A stretch of 64,000 bases of DNA from Bianquea renquensis. Lineage in GTDB: Bacteria > Bacillota > Clostridia > Lachnospirales > Bianqueaceae. Positions 26,774-34,862 of this stretch are shown here, in pieces. The stretch spans positions 62,001 to 126,000 of the forward strand of contig NZ_JACRSQ010000005.1 in NCBI RefSeq assembly GCF_014384895.1, read 5' to 3'. How positions within the stretch are numbered: the first letter of the stretch is position 1; each line of letters begins with the position of its first letter. The position numbers were made by a program, and so were the translations under genes. The notes under the pieces are model-generated. The model was not told where the DNA came from. It ran no database searches and saw nothing but the letters and a program-made list of their open reading frames with translations.

Positions 26774-29116
26774 ATGAAATCAATCCAAATTACAAGAGAC
26801 ATGGTACAAAACACCGCGGATCTTCAGCGGATTCTCGATCAGAATGCCGGTGCGGAGGTGGAGATCGTGCTCCAGGAAGGGCAGTACGATCTTGACAAGG
26901 GCCTGTGTCTCCGAAAAGAGCACGCGGGCATGACAGTGCGCGGAGAGGGCAAAGTACGCCTGATTGGCGGAAAGCGGTTAACCGGTTGGAAGGTGGCAGA
27001 GGACGACAGGATCGCACCGGAGGCCAAGGGGACGGTTCTTGTCTGCGATCTGCGGGAGAATGGCATCGGAGATACAAAGGCGATGGTGTCCCGCGGATAT
27101 GGGCGAGCGGTGGTTCCCTCCCACTCCCAGCTATTCATCGACGGGGAACCGCAGCGGCTCACCCGGTACCCTAAGGAGGATGAATTCCTGACCATTGCCG
27201 GCGTTGTGGACGCGGATGTCAATGAGTGGGGGGAGGAGGCCGGCAAGCTGGAAGCTGGTTTTTACTACGACGATGAAGAACCGAAGACCTGGTCCGCCAG
27301 CGAGGATATCTGGGTCCATGGCTATTGGAGCTGGGATTGGGCCAACAGCTACGAGCGCGTTGCGGAGCTGGACACTGCAAATTACAAGATTGTCAATGCG
27401 GCTCCCTACGGCAACTTCGCCTTCAAAAAGGGACAGCGGTTTTGTTTTCTGAATATTATAGAAGAATTGACGGAGCCCGGGGAATATTACATTGACCGCC
27501 AGACGAATCAATTATATTGTATCCCGCCGGTTCAGGGGGCCGAGATGGAAGCCATTTTATCGTTGCTCGATGAGCCACTTTTGACGGTCAAGGACAGCGC
27601 GGATATTACGTTCTGTAACTTGCAGGTGGAAGCGGCCTGCGGCAGCGGAATTTTGGTGGAGGATTGTACGGGTGTCACCATTGACAACTGCCATATCCGC
27701 AATATTGGAAATCACGGCGTGATTTTGCTGCGGGGAAAAAACAATCAGGTCCTAAACTCGACTCTCCATGACTGCGGTGACTGTGGGGTGGAGGCTGTCG
27801 GCGGAGATCGTTTGACGCTGGAGTCTGCGGATTTCAGAATCTGCAACAACCATATGTACCGGCTGAGCCAGTGGTCCCGGTGCTATCAGCCTCCGATTCA
27901 TATGACAGGCGTCGGGATGACGGCGAAAAATAATTTGATCCATGATTGTCCTCACACCGCGATTTTGTACTGGGGCAATGACATGACCATCGAGGACAAT
28001 GAGATCTACAGTGTCGTCATGGAGACGGGGGATGCGGGCGCTATCTACACGGGGCGGGATTATACATTCCGTGGAAACCGGGTCTGCCATAATTATGTAC
28101 ACCACTTGGGCGGCGTCGGCATGGGCACGATGGGCATCTACAATGATGACTGTGTGTCCGGAACGGTGATGGAAGATAATTACTTCGTCGAGACCTCCCG
28201 GTCAGTCATGATGGGCGGCGGCCGAAACTTCACGGTCAAAAATAATGTCTTCGTAAAGTGCAATCCTGCAATTTTTGTGGATTGCAGGGGATCAGATGAC
28301 CATCCGGTATGGAGAAAAATGGTAACCCAGTTTCTAAAAGACCGGTTTTACCACATTCAGAATACGGACGCACAGAACAAAGCCTATCCCAGCCCGGTGG
28401 AGGTCAGCGCCACCGATCCCATATACATGCAAAAATATCCGGAATTGGCGGAAATCGACGAGTGCTATAAAAACGGGGATGTGGTGCCTGGCAGCGGCCT
28501 CATCCAGGGGAATGTGTTCTGCTCAGATTTTAAGTTCCACTATCGCTATGATGACAAAACTCATACGCTGTACCGGGACGGGGAGGAGATCCCCTACACA
28601 CCGGCGATTCTGAGCCATATATTCAATTCAAGGTGGGACGTTCGCTCCAATGGCTCCGAGGATGGAACCTATCTGTATAAAGAGAATGTATCGGCAACCC
28701 CGGAGGATTTTCAGGACGCGGTGTGGGGCGACTGGAATCTCGCAGAAGACTCGAAGGCATTCCGAAAGGGCTACAGCGGGCGCTCCATGGCAGGAATCGG
28801 CCTGCAAAAGAATCTGCGCGGTGAGAATCCCCCCTGTGTGACCACGGCCGTTACCGTTGAGGCGCGGGAAAATGGAAAGGCGATGGTTCTGCGCCTTTGG
28901 AATCATGAACCTTACCGGGTTCAGGGGACGGTCTGGGCGGAGACAAAAGGGGCTGGATGGAAACTGGCGCAGCCAGTGGATTTCGACCTTGAGTCCTTAG
29001 AGCGGAAGGAATATATCCTTGAAGTAACCGACACGGAGGAAGACTTTGTGGTCCGCGTGAGTTCTTCCATGCCGGGTGTGCGGCCCAGCATCTTCCGTGT
29101 GATGCGGATCCAATAA
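26774..29116 (+). CDS. Right-handed parallel beta-helix protein, possible GH141-like glycosidase
   Basis: 780-aa protein from ATG 26774 (AGAAGGA upstream). A beta-sandwich-like N-terminal part containing GYWSWDWANSYERVAEL is followed by beta-helix rungs rich in short hydrophobic-Asn-Asn repeats (VTIDNCHIRNIGNHGVILL, MTIEDNEIYSVVMETGDAGA, FTVKNNVFVKCNPAIFVDC). The DWA motif and the GDAGAIYTGRDY rung are reminiscent of beta-helix glycosidases such as GH141, whose characterised members cleave fucosyl or xylosyl linkages; the family assignment is tentative. No signal peptide is visible. Co-transcribed with the SGNH esterase, it probably debranches the same oligosaccharide. Confidence 0.72.
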   Translation: MKSIQITRDMVQNTADLQRILDQNAGAEVEIVLQEGQYDLDKGLCLRKEHAGMTVRGEGKVRLIGGKRLTGWKVAEDDRIAPEAKGTVLVCDLRENGIGDTKAMVSRGYGRAVVPSHSQLFIDGEPQRLTRYPKEDEFLTIAGVVDADVNEWGEEAGKLEAGFYYDDEEPKTWSASEDIWVHGYWSWDWANSYERVAELDTANYKIVNAAPYGNFAFKKGQRFCFLNIIEELTEPGEYYIDRQTNQLYCIPPVQGAEMEAILSLLDEPLLTVKDSADITFCNLQVEAACGSGILVEDCTGVTIDNCHIRNIGNHGVILLRGKNNQVLNSTLHDCGDCGVEAVGGDRLTLESADFRICNNHMYRLSQWSRCYQPPIHMTGVGMTAKNNLIHDCPHTAILYWGNDMTIEDNEIYSVVMETGDAGAIYTGRDYTFRGNRVCHNYVHHLGGVGMGTMGIYNDDCVSGTVMEDNYFVETSRSVMMGGGRNFTVKNNVFVKCNPAIFVDCRGSDDHPVWRKMVTQFLKDRFYHIQNTDAQNKAYPSPVEVSATDPIYMQKYPELAEIDECYKNGDVVPGSGLIQGNVFCSDFKFHYRYDDKTHTLYRDGEEIPYTPAILSHIFNSRWDVRSNGSEDGTYLYKENVSATPEDFQDAVWGDWNLAEDSKAFRKGYSGRSMAGIGLQKNLRGENPPCVTTAVTVEARENGKAMVLRLWNHEPYRVQGTVWAETKGAGWKLAQPVDFDLESLERKEYILEVTDTEEDFVVRVSSSMPGVRPSIFRVMRIQ

Positions 29117-29156
29117 AGGAGGATGCAAATGATACTAGATTTTCTCTGCATACGCG

Positions 29157-29330
29157 TACTCCATGCAATGTCCGAGGAATGACGGCGAGGCTTGCATGGA
29201 GTAGGATTTGATCGCCGTTTCATTCTAACGACATTGCGTCCTTAAAGCGATGGAACCCATACATGTAAGGACGAGGAGGGGCGTGGGCCTCTCTTCTCCC
29301 AATGCGCCGCCGCGCGGCTAGAGGAGAGGT
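29157..29330 (+). promoter_or_regulatory. Structured leader upstream of the CD3324-like gene
   Basis: The 218-bp gap after the beta-helix gene contains three inverted repeats: TACTCCATGCAA/TTGCATGGAGTA (29157-29168, 29192-29203), CGTCCTTA/TAAGGACG (29237-29244, 29266-29273), and a CCTCTC near 29288 that can pair with the GAGAGG ribosome site at about 29324-29329. The last could hide the ribosome binding site. Regulation is inference. Confidence 0.45.
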
Positions 29331-29334
29331 TAGA

Positions 29335-29640
29335 ATGAAATATAAGAATGCGAATGATATCATTCCGGAGACGCTGCTGGCAGAGGTGCAGAAGTATGCA
29401 GCGGGAGACCTGCTGTATATTCCGCAGCTCAAAGAACGGCGAAAGAGCTGGGGCGAAGGCAGCGGGGCCAGGCAGTATCTTAGAAAGCGCAACCAAGAGA
29501 TTCGAGACCGGTTTGACCAAGGGCAGACGGTGGATGAGCTTTCCGACGCATACCGTCTCTCTCCGGACAGCATCCGAAAGATCATATATGCAAAACCAAA
29601 CATCTGCGGCAGGGCCACAGATTCTACGGAAGAAAAATAA
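29335..29640 (+). CDS. CD3324-family small DNA-binding protein (Mor-activator-like HTH)
   Basis: 101-aa protein starting at ATG 29335 after GAGGAGAGG. It has MKYKNANDIIPETLLAEVQ, YAAGDLLYIPQLKERRKSWG, RQYLRKRNQEIRDRFDQG and a C-terminal helix-turn-helix-like TVDELSDAYRLSPDSIRKII. This pattern is that of the CD3324 family found widely in Clostridia, distantly related to the phage Mor/C activators; targets are unknown. It is monocistronic and ends at a strong terminator. Confidence 0.75.
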   Translation: MKYKNANDIIPETLLAEVQKYAAGDLLYIPQLKERRKSWGEGSGARQYLRKRNQEIRDRFDQGQTVDELSDAYRLSPDSIRKIIYAKPNICGRATDSTEEK

Positions 29641-29683
29641 GGCTTTTCCGGCTGTTGCACAATACAGCTGGGAAAGCCTTTTC
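29639..29683 (+). terminator. Rho-independent terminator of the CD3324-like gene
   Basis: AAGGCTTTTCCGGCTG and CAGCTGGGAAAGCCTT form a 16-bp stem with few mismatches around a 10-base loop, starting at the stop codon, followed by TTCCC. Confidence 0.7.
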
Positions 29684-29748
29684 CCGTGGAATAGAAAATT
29701 CAACTATACGTAATCTAGTATGAAATGAGATTGGGGTGCGCATACTAT

Positions 29749-29777
29749 TTGACAGTTGTTCCCATGTACAGTATAAT
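29749..29777 (+). promoter_or_regulatory. Consensus promoter for the polyphosphate:AMP phosphotransferase gene
   Basis: TTGACA at 29749-29754, 17-bp spacer, TATAAT at 29772-29777: a full consensus sigma-A promoter 37 bp before the start codon. Confidence 0.85.
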
Positions 29778-29813
29778 AGGGAAAAATAACCGAATCGACT
29801 GGGAGGGGCAAGT

Positions 29814-31322
29814 ATGCTGGATTCTATAAATCTGATGACGGAGATTCCAAAGGCGGAGTATAAGCAGGAGGTGAGGGAGCTAAAGCGGCGGCTGGCCATG
29901 CTACAGCAGACCGTGCGGGAAAAGAAGCTGCCGGTGCTCATTCTATTCGAAGGCTGGGGCGCCGCTGGGAAGGGCAGTATCATCTCGGATGTAATGCTAT
30001 CCATGGATCCGCGCGGATACTCGGTCTATTCCATAACCGAGCCATCCCAGGATGAATTGCGCAAACCTCTGCTCTGGCGGTATTGGATGAAATTGCCCGA
30101 ATACGGACAGTTCACCATTTTCGATCGGAGCTGGTATCAGGATATTATGATTGCGCCGCTGGAGGAGAACATCAGGAAGAGCGAAGTGGCAAGGCGCGTG
30201 CACAGTATCAATACTTTTGAGCGACAGCTGGCAGACGATGGGTATGTGGTTCTCAAATTTTTCCTCCATATCGGTCAAAAAGAACAAGAGAAGCGACTTC
30301 GCAAGCTGGAAGAGAACAAAACCACGCGGTGGAGAGTGACGGAGCGCGATTGGAAGCGAAACAAGCAGTATGAGAGATATTGGACGGCCTATGACCACTA
30401 TCTACAGGAGACGGATACCGCCTGCGCGCCGTGGCATTTGATTGATGCACACCATGAGCGCTGCGCACTTCTTTCGGTCTATCAAATCCTGGTCACCTCC
30501 GTCGAGACGGCGCTGCAAAATCGGGAGGATGGGGTTATGTCCTGGGTTCAGCCCTGTACGGCGGCCAAACCATATGAATCGCCTTTAGGTTTTCCCATGG
30601 TGTCCATGCCCAACCTCGCCGAGGTCCACCTGGACAAAAGGATGGAGGAGGCGGACTACAAAGCCGAACTTAAGAAAGCGCAGAAGACATTGGCCAAGCT
30701 CCATAACAAGCTGTACCTGAGTAAGCGGCCCCTGATCATCGCCTATGAGGGATGGGATGCTGCGGGGAAAGGGGGCAATATTCGCCGTGTGGCAGCCGCG
30801 CTGGACCCGCGGGGCTACGAGGTGATTCCTGTCGCCGCGCCGGACAAGACCGAGCTTGCGCATCACTATCTCTGGCGTTTCTGGAAGAATCTTCCAAGGA
30901 CCGGCCATGTCGCCATCTTTGACCGGACCTGGTATGGCCGGGTGTTGGTGGAGCGCATCGAAGGATTCTGCAGAGAAGACGATTGGAAGCGTGCCTACCA
31001 AGAGATCAATGAGTTTGAAAAGGAATTGCATGACTGGGGGGCCATCCTCGTCAAGTTCTGGCTTCATGTTGACCAGGACGAGCAGCTGGCCCGGTTTATG
31101 GACCGTCAAAATACGCCGGAGAAGCGGTGGAAGATTACAGAGGAGGATTGGCGGAACCGGGAAAAGTGGAGCGCCTATGAAATTGCCGTCAATGATATGT
31201 TCCAGATGACGTCAACGGAATTCGCGCCGTGGCACATCATTGAATCCAATGATAAACGATATGGCAGGATTAAGGCGCTGAAAACGATCATTCACGCCGT
31301 TGAGTCTGAGCTAGCCCAATAG
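29814..31322 (+). CDS. pap: Polyphosphate:AMP phosphotransferase (two PPK2 domains)
   Basis: Uses polyphosphate to phosphorylate AMP to ADP. The 502-aa protein contains two PPK2 domains in tandem, roughly residues 12-235 and 275-500. Each has a Walker A loop (EGWGAAGKGS near residue 45 and EGWDAAGKGG near 315), a DPRGY strand and a lid/Walker B region (FDRSWYQD and FDRTWYGR). The two-domain architecture is that of the class II PAP enzymes. It has its own consensus promoter and terminator, so it is a single-gene unit. PPK2 enzymes of one domain are kinases for other nucleotides; the tandem form favours AMP. Confidence 0.9.
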   Translation: MLDSINLMTEIPKAEYKQEVRELKRRLAMLQQTVREKKLPVLILFEGWGAAGKGSIISDVMLSMDPRGYSVYSITEPSQDELRKPLLWRYWMKLPEYGQFTIFDRSWYQDIMIAPLEENIRKSEVARRVHSINTFERQLADDGYVVLKFFLHIGQKEQEKRLRKLEENKTTRWRVTERDWKRNKQYERYWTAYDHYLQETDTACAPWHLIDAHHERCALLSVYQILVTSVETALQNREDGVMSWVQPCTAAKPYESPLGFPMVSMPNLAEVHLDKRMEEADYKAELKKAQKTLAKLHNKLYLSKRPLIIAYEGWDAAGKGGNIRRVAAALDPRGYEVIPVAAPDKTELAHHYLWRFWKNLPRTGHVAIFDRTWYGRVLVERIEGFCREDDWKRAYQEINEFEKELHDWGAILVKFWLHVDQDEQLARFMDRQNTPEKRWKITEEDWRNREKWSAYEIAVNDMFQMTSTEFAPWHIIESNDKRYGRIKALKTIIHAVESELAQ

Positions 31323-31324
31323 CT

Positions 31325-31376
31325 CAAAAAACGCATGGCGAATCCTCATTGGGAGGTTTCGCCATGCGTTTCAAAT
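31325..31376. terminator. Bidirectional terminator between pap and the Gfo/Idh gene
   Basis: An 18-19 bp stem (AACGCATGGCGAA...TTCGCCATGCGTT) with a four-base loop, A-run on the left and TTTCAAATTTT on the right, between convergent genes. Confidence 0.85.
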
Positions 31377-31382
31377 TTTGTA

Positions 31383-32429
31383 TCAGTCCAAATTCACTTT
31401 GACGGGAAGGCCCGTATCCAGAGATTCATTGCAAGCTAAGGTAAAAGCCAGAGAGCGGACGGCGTCCTCATAGGGAGACCGAATTTTGGACGGATCGCCG
31501 CTCAAAACAGCGTCGATAAAGGTGCGGTCGCAGAGGAGACCGCTGTCGCCTTCTTGCCGGTAGACGGTGTCCGTAGTCCCCTTCCCGTTCATCGCACCAT
31601 CCCCCTTGACAACAAGGCTGGAGTCCTCCACGGCAGCTTGCTTTTCTTCGAATACGCGGAGCTTATCCAGTATATACAGGTCTGCCCGGCTGTCCCGCGC
31701 GCCAAAGGTCACCTTGCTGTCAGCGCTGGCGCCAGCGGAGGCATAGCAACCTGTGGAGATGGCGGCGAGAGCCCCGTTTTGGAAGCGGACGACGGTGGTG
31801 GTTAGATCCTCCGTGTCGTATCCGTCCACATCGGTGACATAGCCCTTCGTGCCCATGGTAAAGACGGTGTCCGGTTCCCCAAAGACATAGCGGATGATGT
31901 CAAATTGGTGGATGGTCTGTTCAACGATCTGACCGCCGGACAGAGCCCGCTTTTTCCACCACTCGGTCCCGGGAATTCCGCCGACTCGAACGCAGTCGAT
32001 AAAGACGATTTCATGATCCTGAATAAATTCTACAGTGGGCTCCACAAGATTGCTGTACCGGCACTGAAAACCCGAGGCGGTGATCAGACCAGCCTCCTGG
32101 ATACGCTGGCGAATCTCGTGGGCCAGATCTAGGGAGAGTGCGACGGGTTTTTCCACAAAAAATGGGATGCGCCGGCGAATGGTTTCGAATTCAATGTCGC
32201 CGTGAGCGTAAGGGGGAATACAGATAAAGACCATGTCAGGCTGGACTGCGTCGTACATCTCTTTGTAGTCCGTAAACCCTTGCCCACTGCCAGCGGCTTT
32301 TGCGAAAGCCTCCGCGCGCTCAAGGATGATATCGCAGAAACCAGCCAGTTCAATATCGCGAAATTGTAAAAAATGGTCCAGATGATAGCGGCCGATACCG
32401 CCGCAGCCGATGATCGCTAATTTTTTCAT
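31383..32429 (-). CDS. Gfo/Idh/MocA family oxidoreductase (inositol/sugar dehydrogenase type)
   Basis: NAD(P)-dependent oxidoreductase of 348 aa. N-terminal Rossmann motif LAIIGCGGIGRYHLDHFL, the PDMVFICIPPYAHGD strand, the catalytic FFVEKPVALSL (EKP, Lys) and the GGQIVEQTIHQFDIIRYVFG helix with the conserved histidine/aspartate. The start at 32429 follows AGGAGGAAGCAAA; longer in-frame starts lack a ribosome site. Lies downstream of a sugar-isomerase-like gene on the same strand, so both may serve catabolism of an inositol- or sugar-acid-like compound controlled by the divergent AraC gene. Substrate unknown. Confidence 0.87.
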   Translation of the reverse strand: MKKLAIIGCGGIGRYHLDHFLQFRDIELAGFCDIILERAEAFAKAAGSGQGFTDYKEMYDAVQPDMVFICIPPYAHGDIEFETIRRRIPFFVEKPVALSLDLAHEIRQRIQEAGLITASGFQCRYSNLVEPTVEFIQDHEIVFIDCVRVGGIPGTEWWKKRALSGGQIVEQTIHQFDIIRYVFGEPDTVFTMGTKGYVTDVDGYDTEDLTTTVVRFQNGALAAISTGCYASAGASADSKVTFGARDSRADLYILDKLRVFEEKQAAVEDSSLVVKGDGAMNGKGTTDTVYRQEGDSGLLCDRTFIDAVLSGDPSKIRSPYEDAVRSLAFTLACNESLDTGLPVKVNLD

Positions 32430-32579
32430 TTTGCTTCCTCCTGCTTTAGTTGGATACTGTAAAATTTTTAGGGTCCTATTCCGTTTCAACGTGTTGCCGA
32501 CGCCTCGCGGCCTGCACCAGATTCAGCGCAACATGCCCGTAGCCTCTCTACTGTTTCCATCCCCGGCCTTCATGTACGA

Positions 32580-32900
32580 TTTGGCAGAATTTTAATGCTG
32601 TGAATAAGTGTCTAATGACAATCATCAGCCATTTTTTTAAAATTATGCCAACAAGAAATAGGCTGATATTTACGGATTCAATTCGTTTTTTCCGGGTATA
32701 ACGCTGTGCTCCAGGCATCTGATCGGAGATGGCAGAAAAGTAATACTCATTGATCGCTTCACCCGTTTCCGATCTCTCTCTCAGGCAAATTTGGCATCGG
32801 TAGCAGTTGTTTTGCCTCTTCTGGACGAATTGCCTTCAGCCTTTCAATCAGGGATAGGGCCTCTAACAGATTTATGGTTTCTTGCCAAATGATGTAAGCA
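32580..32900 (-). pseudogene. Possible decayed coding remnant in a 531-bp gap
   Basis: The gap 32430-32960 has no intact gene. On the minus strand a frame encoding MLAYIIWQETINLLEALSLI and IRPEEAKQLLPMPNLPEREI stops at 32759, and the +1 frame continues with EYYFSAISDQMPGAQRYTRK and VNISLFLVGIILKKWLMIV before a stop. The amino-acid composition is protein-like and amphipathic, suggesting a frameshifted small gene; no family is recognised. This could also be chance. A hairpin (CTTGTCTGCGC/GGCGTAGACAAG) lies at 32921-32953. Confidence 0.3.
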
Positions 32901-32960
32901 AGCATTGAGCGCCTGGACACCCTTGTCTGCGCGGAGGGTCTCGGCGTAGACAAGGCGGCG

Positions 32961-33794
32961 TTACGCTGCCTGCAATAGAATATCCAGAGCGGATGAGGTG
33001 ATCTGATACAGATACGTAGGGCTATGGGGCATGGCGCTAAGTTCTGCTGTCAGATAGCCGTCATAGCCGGCTGTGCGCAGAGACTCCATGACCTTGTCCC
33101 AGTGAATGCTGCCCTCCAGCAAGTTGACGAACCAGCCGGAGTAGAGCCCGTGGGAGCGAAGGAAGTCCTTGACATGGACTTTTACGATCCGGCCTCCCAG
33201 AATTTCAATCCAGTGGTCTGGCTCTGAGTGGACCGCCACGTTTCCAACATCAAAGTACGCGCCGATGGATGGGCAATCCAATGCATCAAGGAAAGATACC
33301 ATGTCGAAGGGGGACATAAAGAATCCATTCCAAACATTTTCGAGGCCGACGAGGAGTTTCGAAGCCTTGATTTCAGACGTAAGGGAAGAAAGGGCATTGA
33401 AAGCATTTTCGTGGGCCTGTAGAAGCGTTGTGTCTTGATCAAGACCGCCCGGAACCACTAAAATTCCATCAGCGCCCAATGCACTGGCGAGTTCTAATTG
33501 TCGCCGGACGATGCCTTTCCCCTTTTCCCGCATTGCCGGGTCGCGCGAGCCGAGGGGATTGCTGCCGTATAGAGACGTAGACACACTGCAGATCGTGAGT
33601 CCGGTGGCCTTGGCCAGCTCTCGGATTTGGACCAGCTGCGCCGCACTGGTGGCCATGGTCAAAGAATGACTGGAGGAATCGTCTGCATCCAGATTCAATT
33701 CCACTCCGTCAAAGCCAGCCGCTGCAATCTGCTGAAACATGGTTTCGAAGGATATACCGCCGGGAACAGACCATGCATTAATGGCCTTTTTCAT
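32961..33794 (-). CDS. Sugar phosphate isomerase/epimerase (xylose-isomerase-like TIM barrel)
   Basis: 277-aa AP-endonuclease-2-type TIM barrel. Seen: GISFETMFQQIAAAGFDGVE at the N-terminus with the first barrel strand glutamate, LVGLENVWNGFFMSPFDM, IGAYFDVGNVAVHSEPDHW, IVKVHVKDFLRS and the C-terminal GYDGYLTAELS; the Glu, Asp, His and Glu residues at strand ends form the metal site of IolE/IolI/tagatose-3-epimerase-type enzymes. Preceded by AAAAGGGGTG. Paired with the Gfo/Idh gene downstream, suggesting inositol- or rare-sugar catabolism; exact reaction not deducible. Confidence 0.84.
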   Translation of the reverse strand: MKKAINAWSVPGGISFETMFQQIAAAGFDGVELNLDADDSSSHSLTMATSAAQLVQIRELAKATGLTICSVSTSLYGSNPLGSRDPAMREKGKGIVRRQLELASALGADGILVVPGGLDQDTTLLQAHENAFNALSSLTSEIKASKLLVGLENVWNGFFMSPFDMVSFLDALDCPSIGAYFDVGNVAVHSEPDHWIEILGGRIVKVHVKDFLRSHGLYSGWFVNLLEGSIHWDKVMESLRTAGYDGYLTAELSAMPHSPTYLYQITSSALDILLQAA

Positions 33795-33927
33795 AAGGTT
33801 TACACCCCTTTTCTAGTAAAATGTCTTGCATTTGAACTGGCTTTACTATATACTAAAAGAAGATATAAAACAATGTAGAAAGAGACTATATACATGGAGA
33901 AATCAACTAAATCCTGGAGGTGATCGA

Positions 33928-34773
33928 TTGGATAGCCAATCATTTTACCGATTGGAAGACGGCATCGATTGTAATGAAATCGCCATGGACCGTCATCTGG
34001 TGATCAATTGTACTGGACTGTGTGTGCTGCCGAACCACTTTACGTCCCATGCTCCCCAGGGCCGCAACGATTACTACTTTTTGTATCTGTGCAAGGGAAA
34101 ACTCAACATGCAGGTGGAGGGCACAATGCGCCCTATGCTGCCGGGCCAGGCGATGGTCATGTACCCAAAGCATGAATATCGGTATCAGATGATGGGGGAG
34201 GAGGAGATCCGATATTATTGGGTTCATTTTACAGGGTTTGGGGCGGCCTCGATCCTGGAGGAATGCCATGTTCCCTGCGGGAAGCTGCTGACCATCGGGA
34301 GCAATGATGAAATCATCCGGCAGATCAAACAGATGTTCACGGATTTTATCCGCCGGGAATCCTGGTATCAAGTGGCGGCGGCCAGTAGATTTATGACCGT
34401 TCTTACAATTGTCGGCCAATGTCTGACGAATGCAACTCGAAAGATCGGACAACTGGACCGGATTCTGACCTCTCTTCATTTCATCCATCATCATTACACG
34501 GAATCTCTGACACTGGATGCTCTCGCAGCCATGGAGCATCTGAGTGTAAGCCGGTACCGGACGGTCTTTCGAGAGTGCATGGGCACATCGCCGCAAAGTT
34601 TTATCATCGATCTCCGGCTGCGGCGTGCCTGTGAGCTGATGATGCAGACAGATTTGCCCTTAAAGCAGATTGCCCAGATGGCAGGGTATGAAGACCCATT
34701 ATATTTCAGCCGACTCTTTAAAGAACACTTTGGCATGCCGCCTAGCCAATATAAAGAAGGGATCCGAATATAA
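33928..34773 (+). CDS. AraC-family transcriptional regulator
   Basis: 281-aa regulator with an N-terminal cupin-like sensor domain (NHFTSHAPQGRNDYYFLYLC, PGQAMVMYPKHEYRYQM) and a C-terminal pair of helix-turn-helix motifs (LTLDALAAMEHLSVSRYRTV; LPLKQIAQMAGYEDPLYFSR then FKEHFGMPPSQY). The start TTG 33928 is chosen because TGGAGGTG lies 7 bases upstream; the frame is open further upstream but without a ribosome site. Divergent from the sugar isomerase gene with a 133-bp gap, and upstream of the convergent GH31 gene, so it probably controls the flanking sugar genes. Confidence 0.88.
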   Translation: MDSQSFYRLEDGIDCNEIAMDRHLVINCTGLCVLPNHFTSHAPQGRNDYYFLYLCKGKLNMQVEGTMRPMLPGQAMVMYPKHEYRYQMMGEEEIRYYWVHFTGFGAASILEECHVPCGKLLTIGSNDEIIRQIKQMFTDFIRRESWYQVAAASRFMTVLTIVGQCLTNATRKIGQLDRILTSLHFIHHHYTESLTLDALAAMEHLSVSRYRTVFRECMGTSPQSFIIDLRLRRACELMMQTDLPLKQIAQMAGYEDPLYFSRLFKEHFGMPPSQYKEGIRI

Positions 34774-34807
34774 GATCCAGGTCCGCCTCACGGCGGACGA
34801 TCCCATA

Positions 34808-34862
34808 GAAAAAACTCCATCCCACCATGGCCGTTTTTTGCAGTGATGGGATGGAGTTTGGA
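34808..34862. terminator. Bidirectional terminator between the AraC and GH31 genes
   Basis: AAACTCCATCCCACCA pairs with TGATGGGATGGAGTTT around a 19-base loop; A-run on the left serves the minus-strand gene, TTT on the right the plus-strand gene. Confidence 0.8.

Noticed and set aside
29123..29182. 19-codon ORF ATGCAAATG... after AAAGGAGG downstream of the beta-helix gene
   Set aside because: Too short, overlaps an inverted repeat and shows no recognisable features; the ribosome-like site may be chance.
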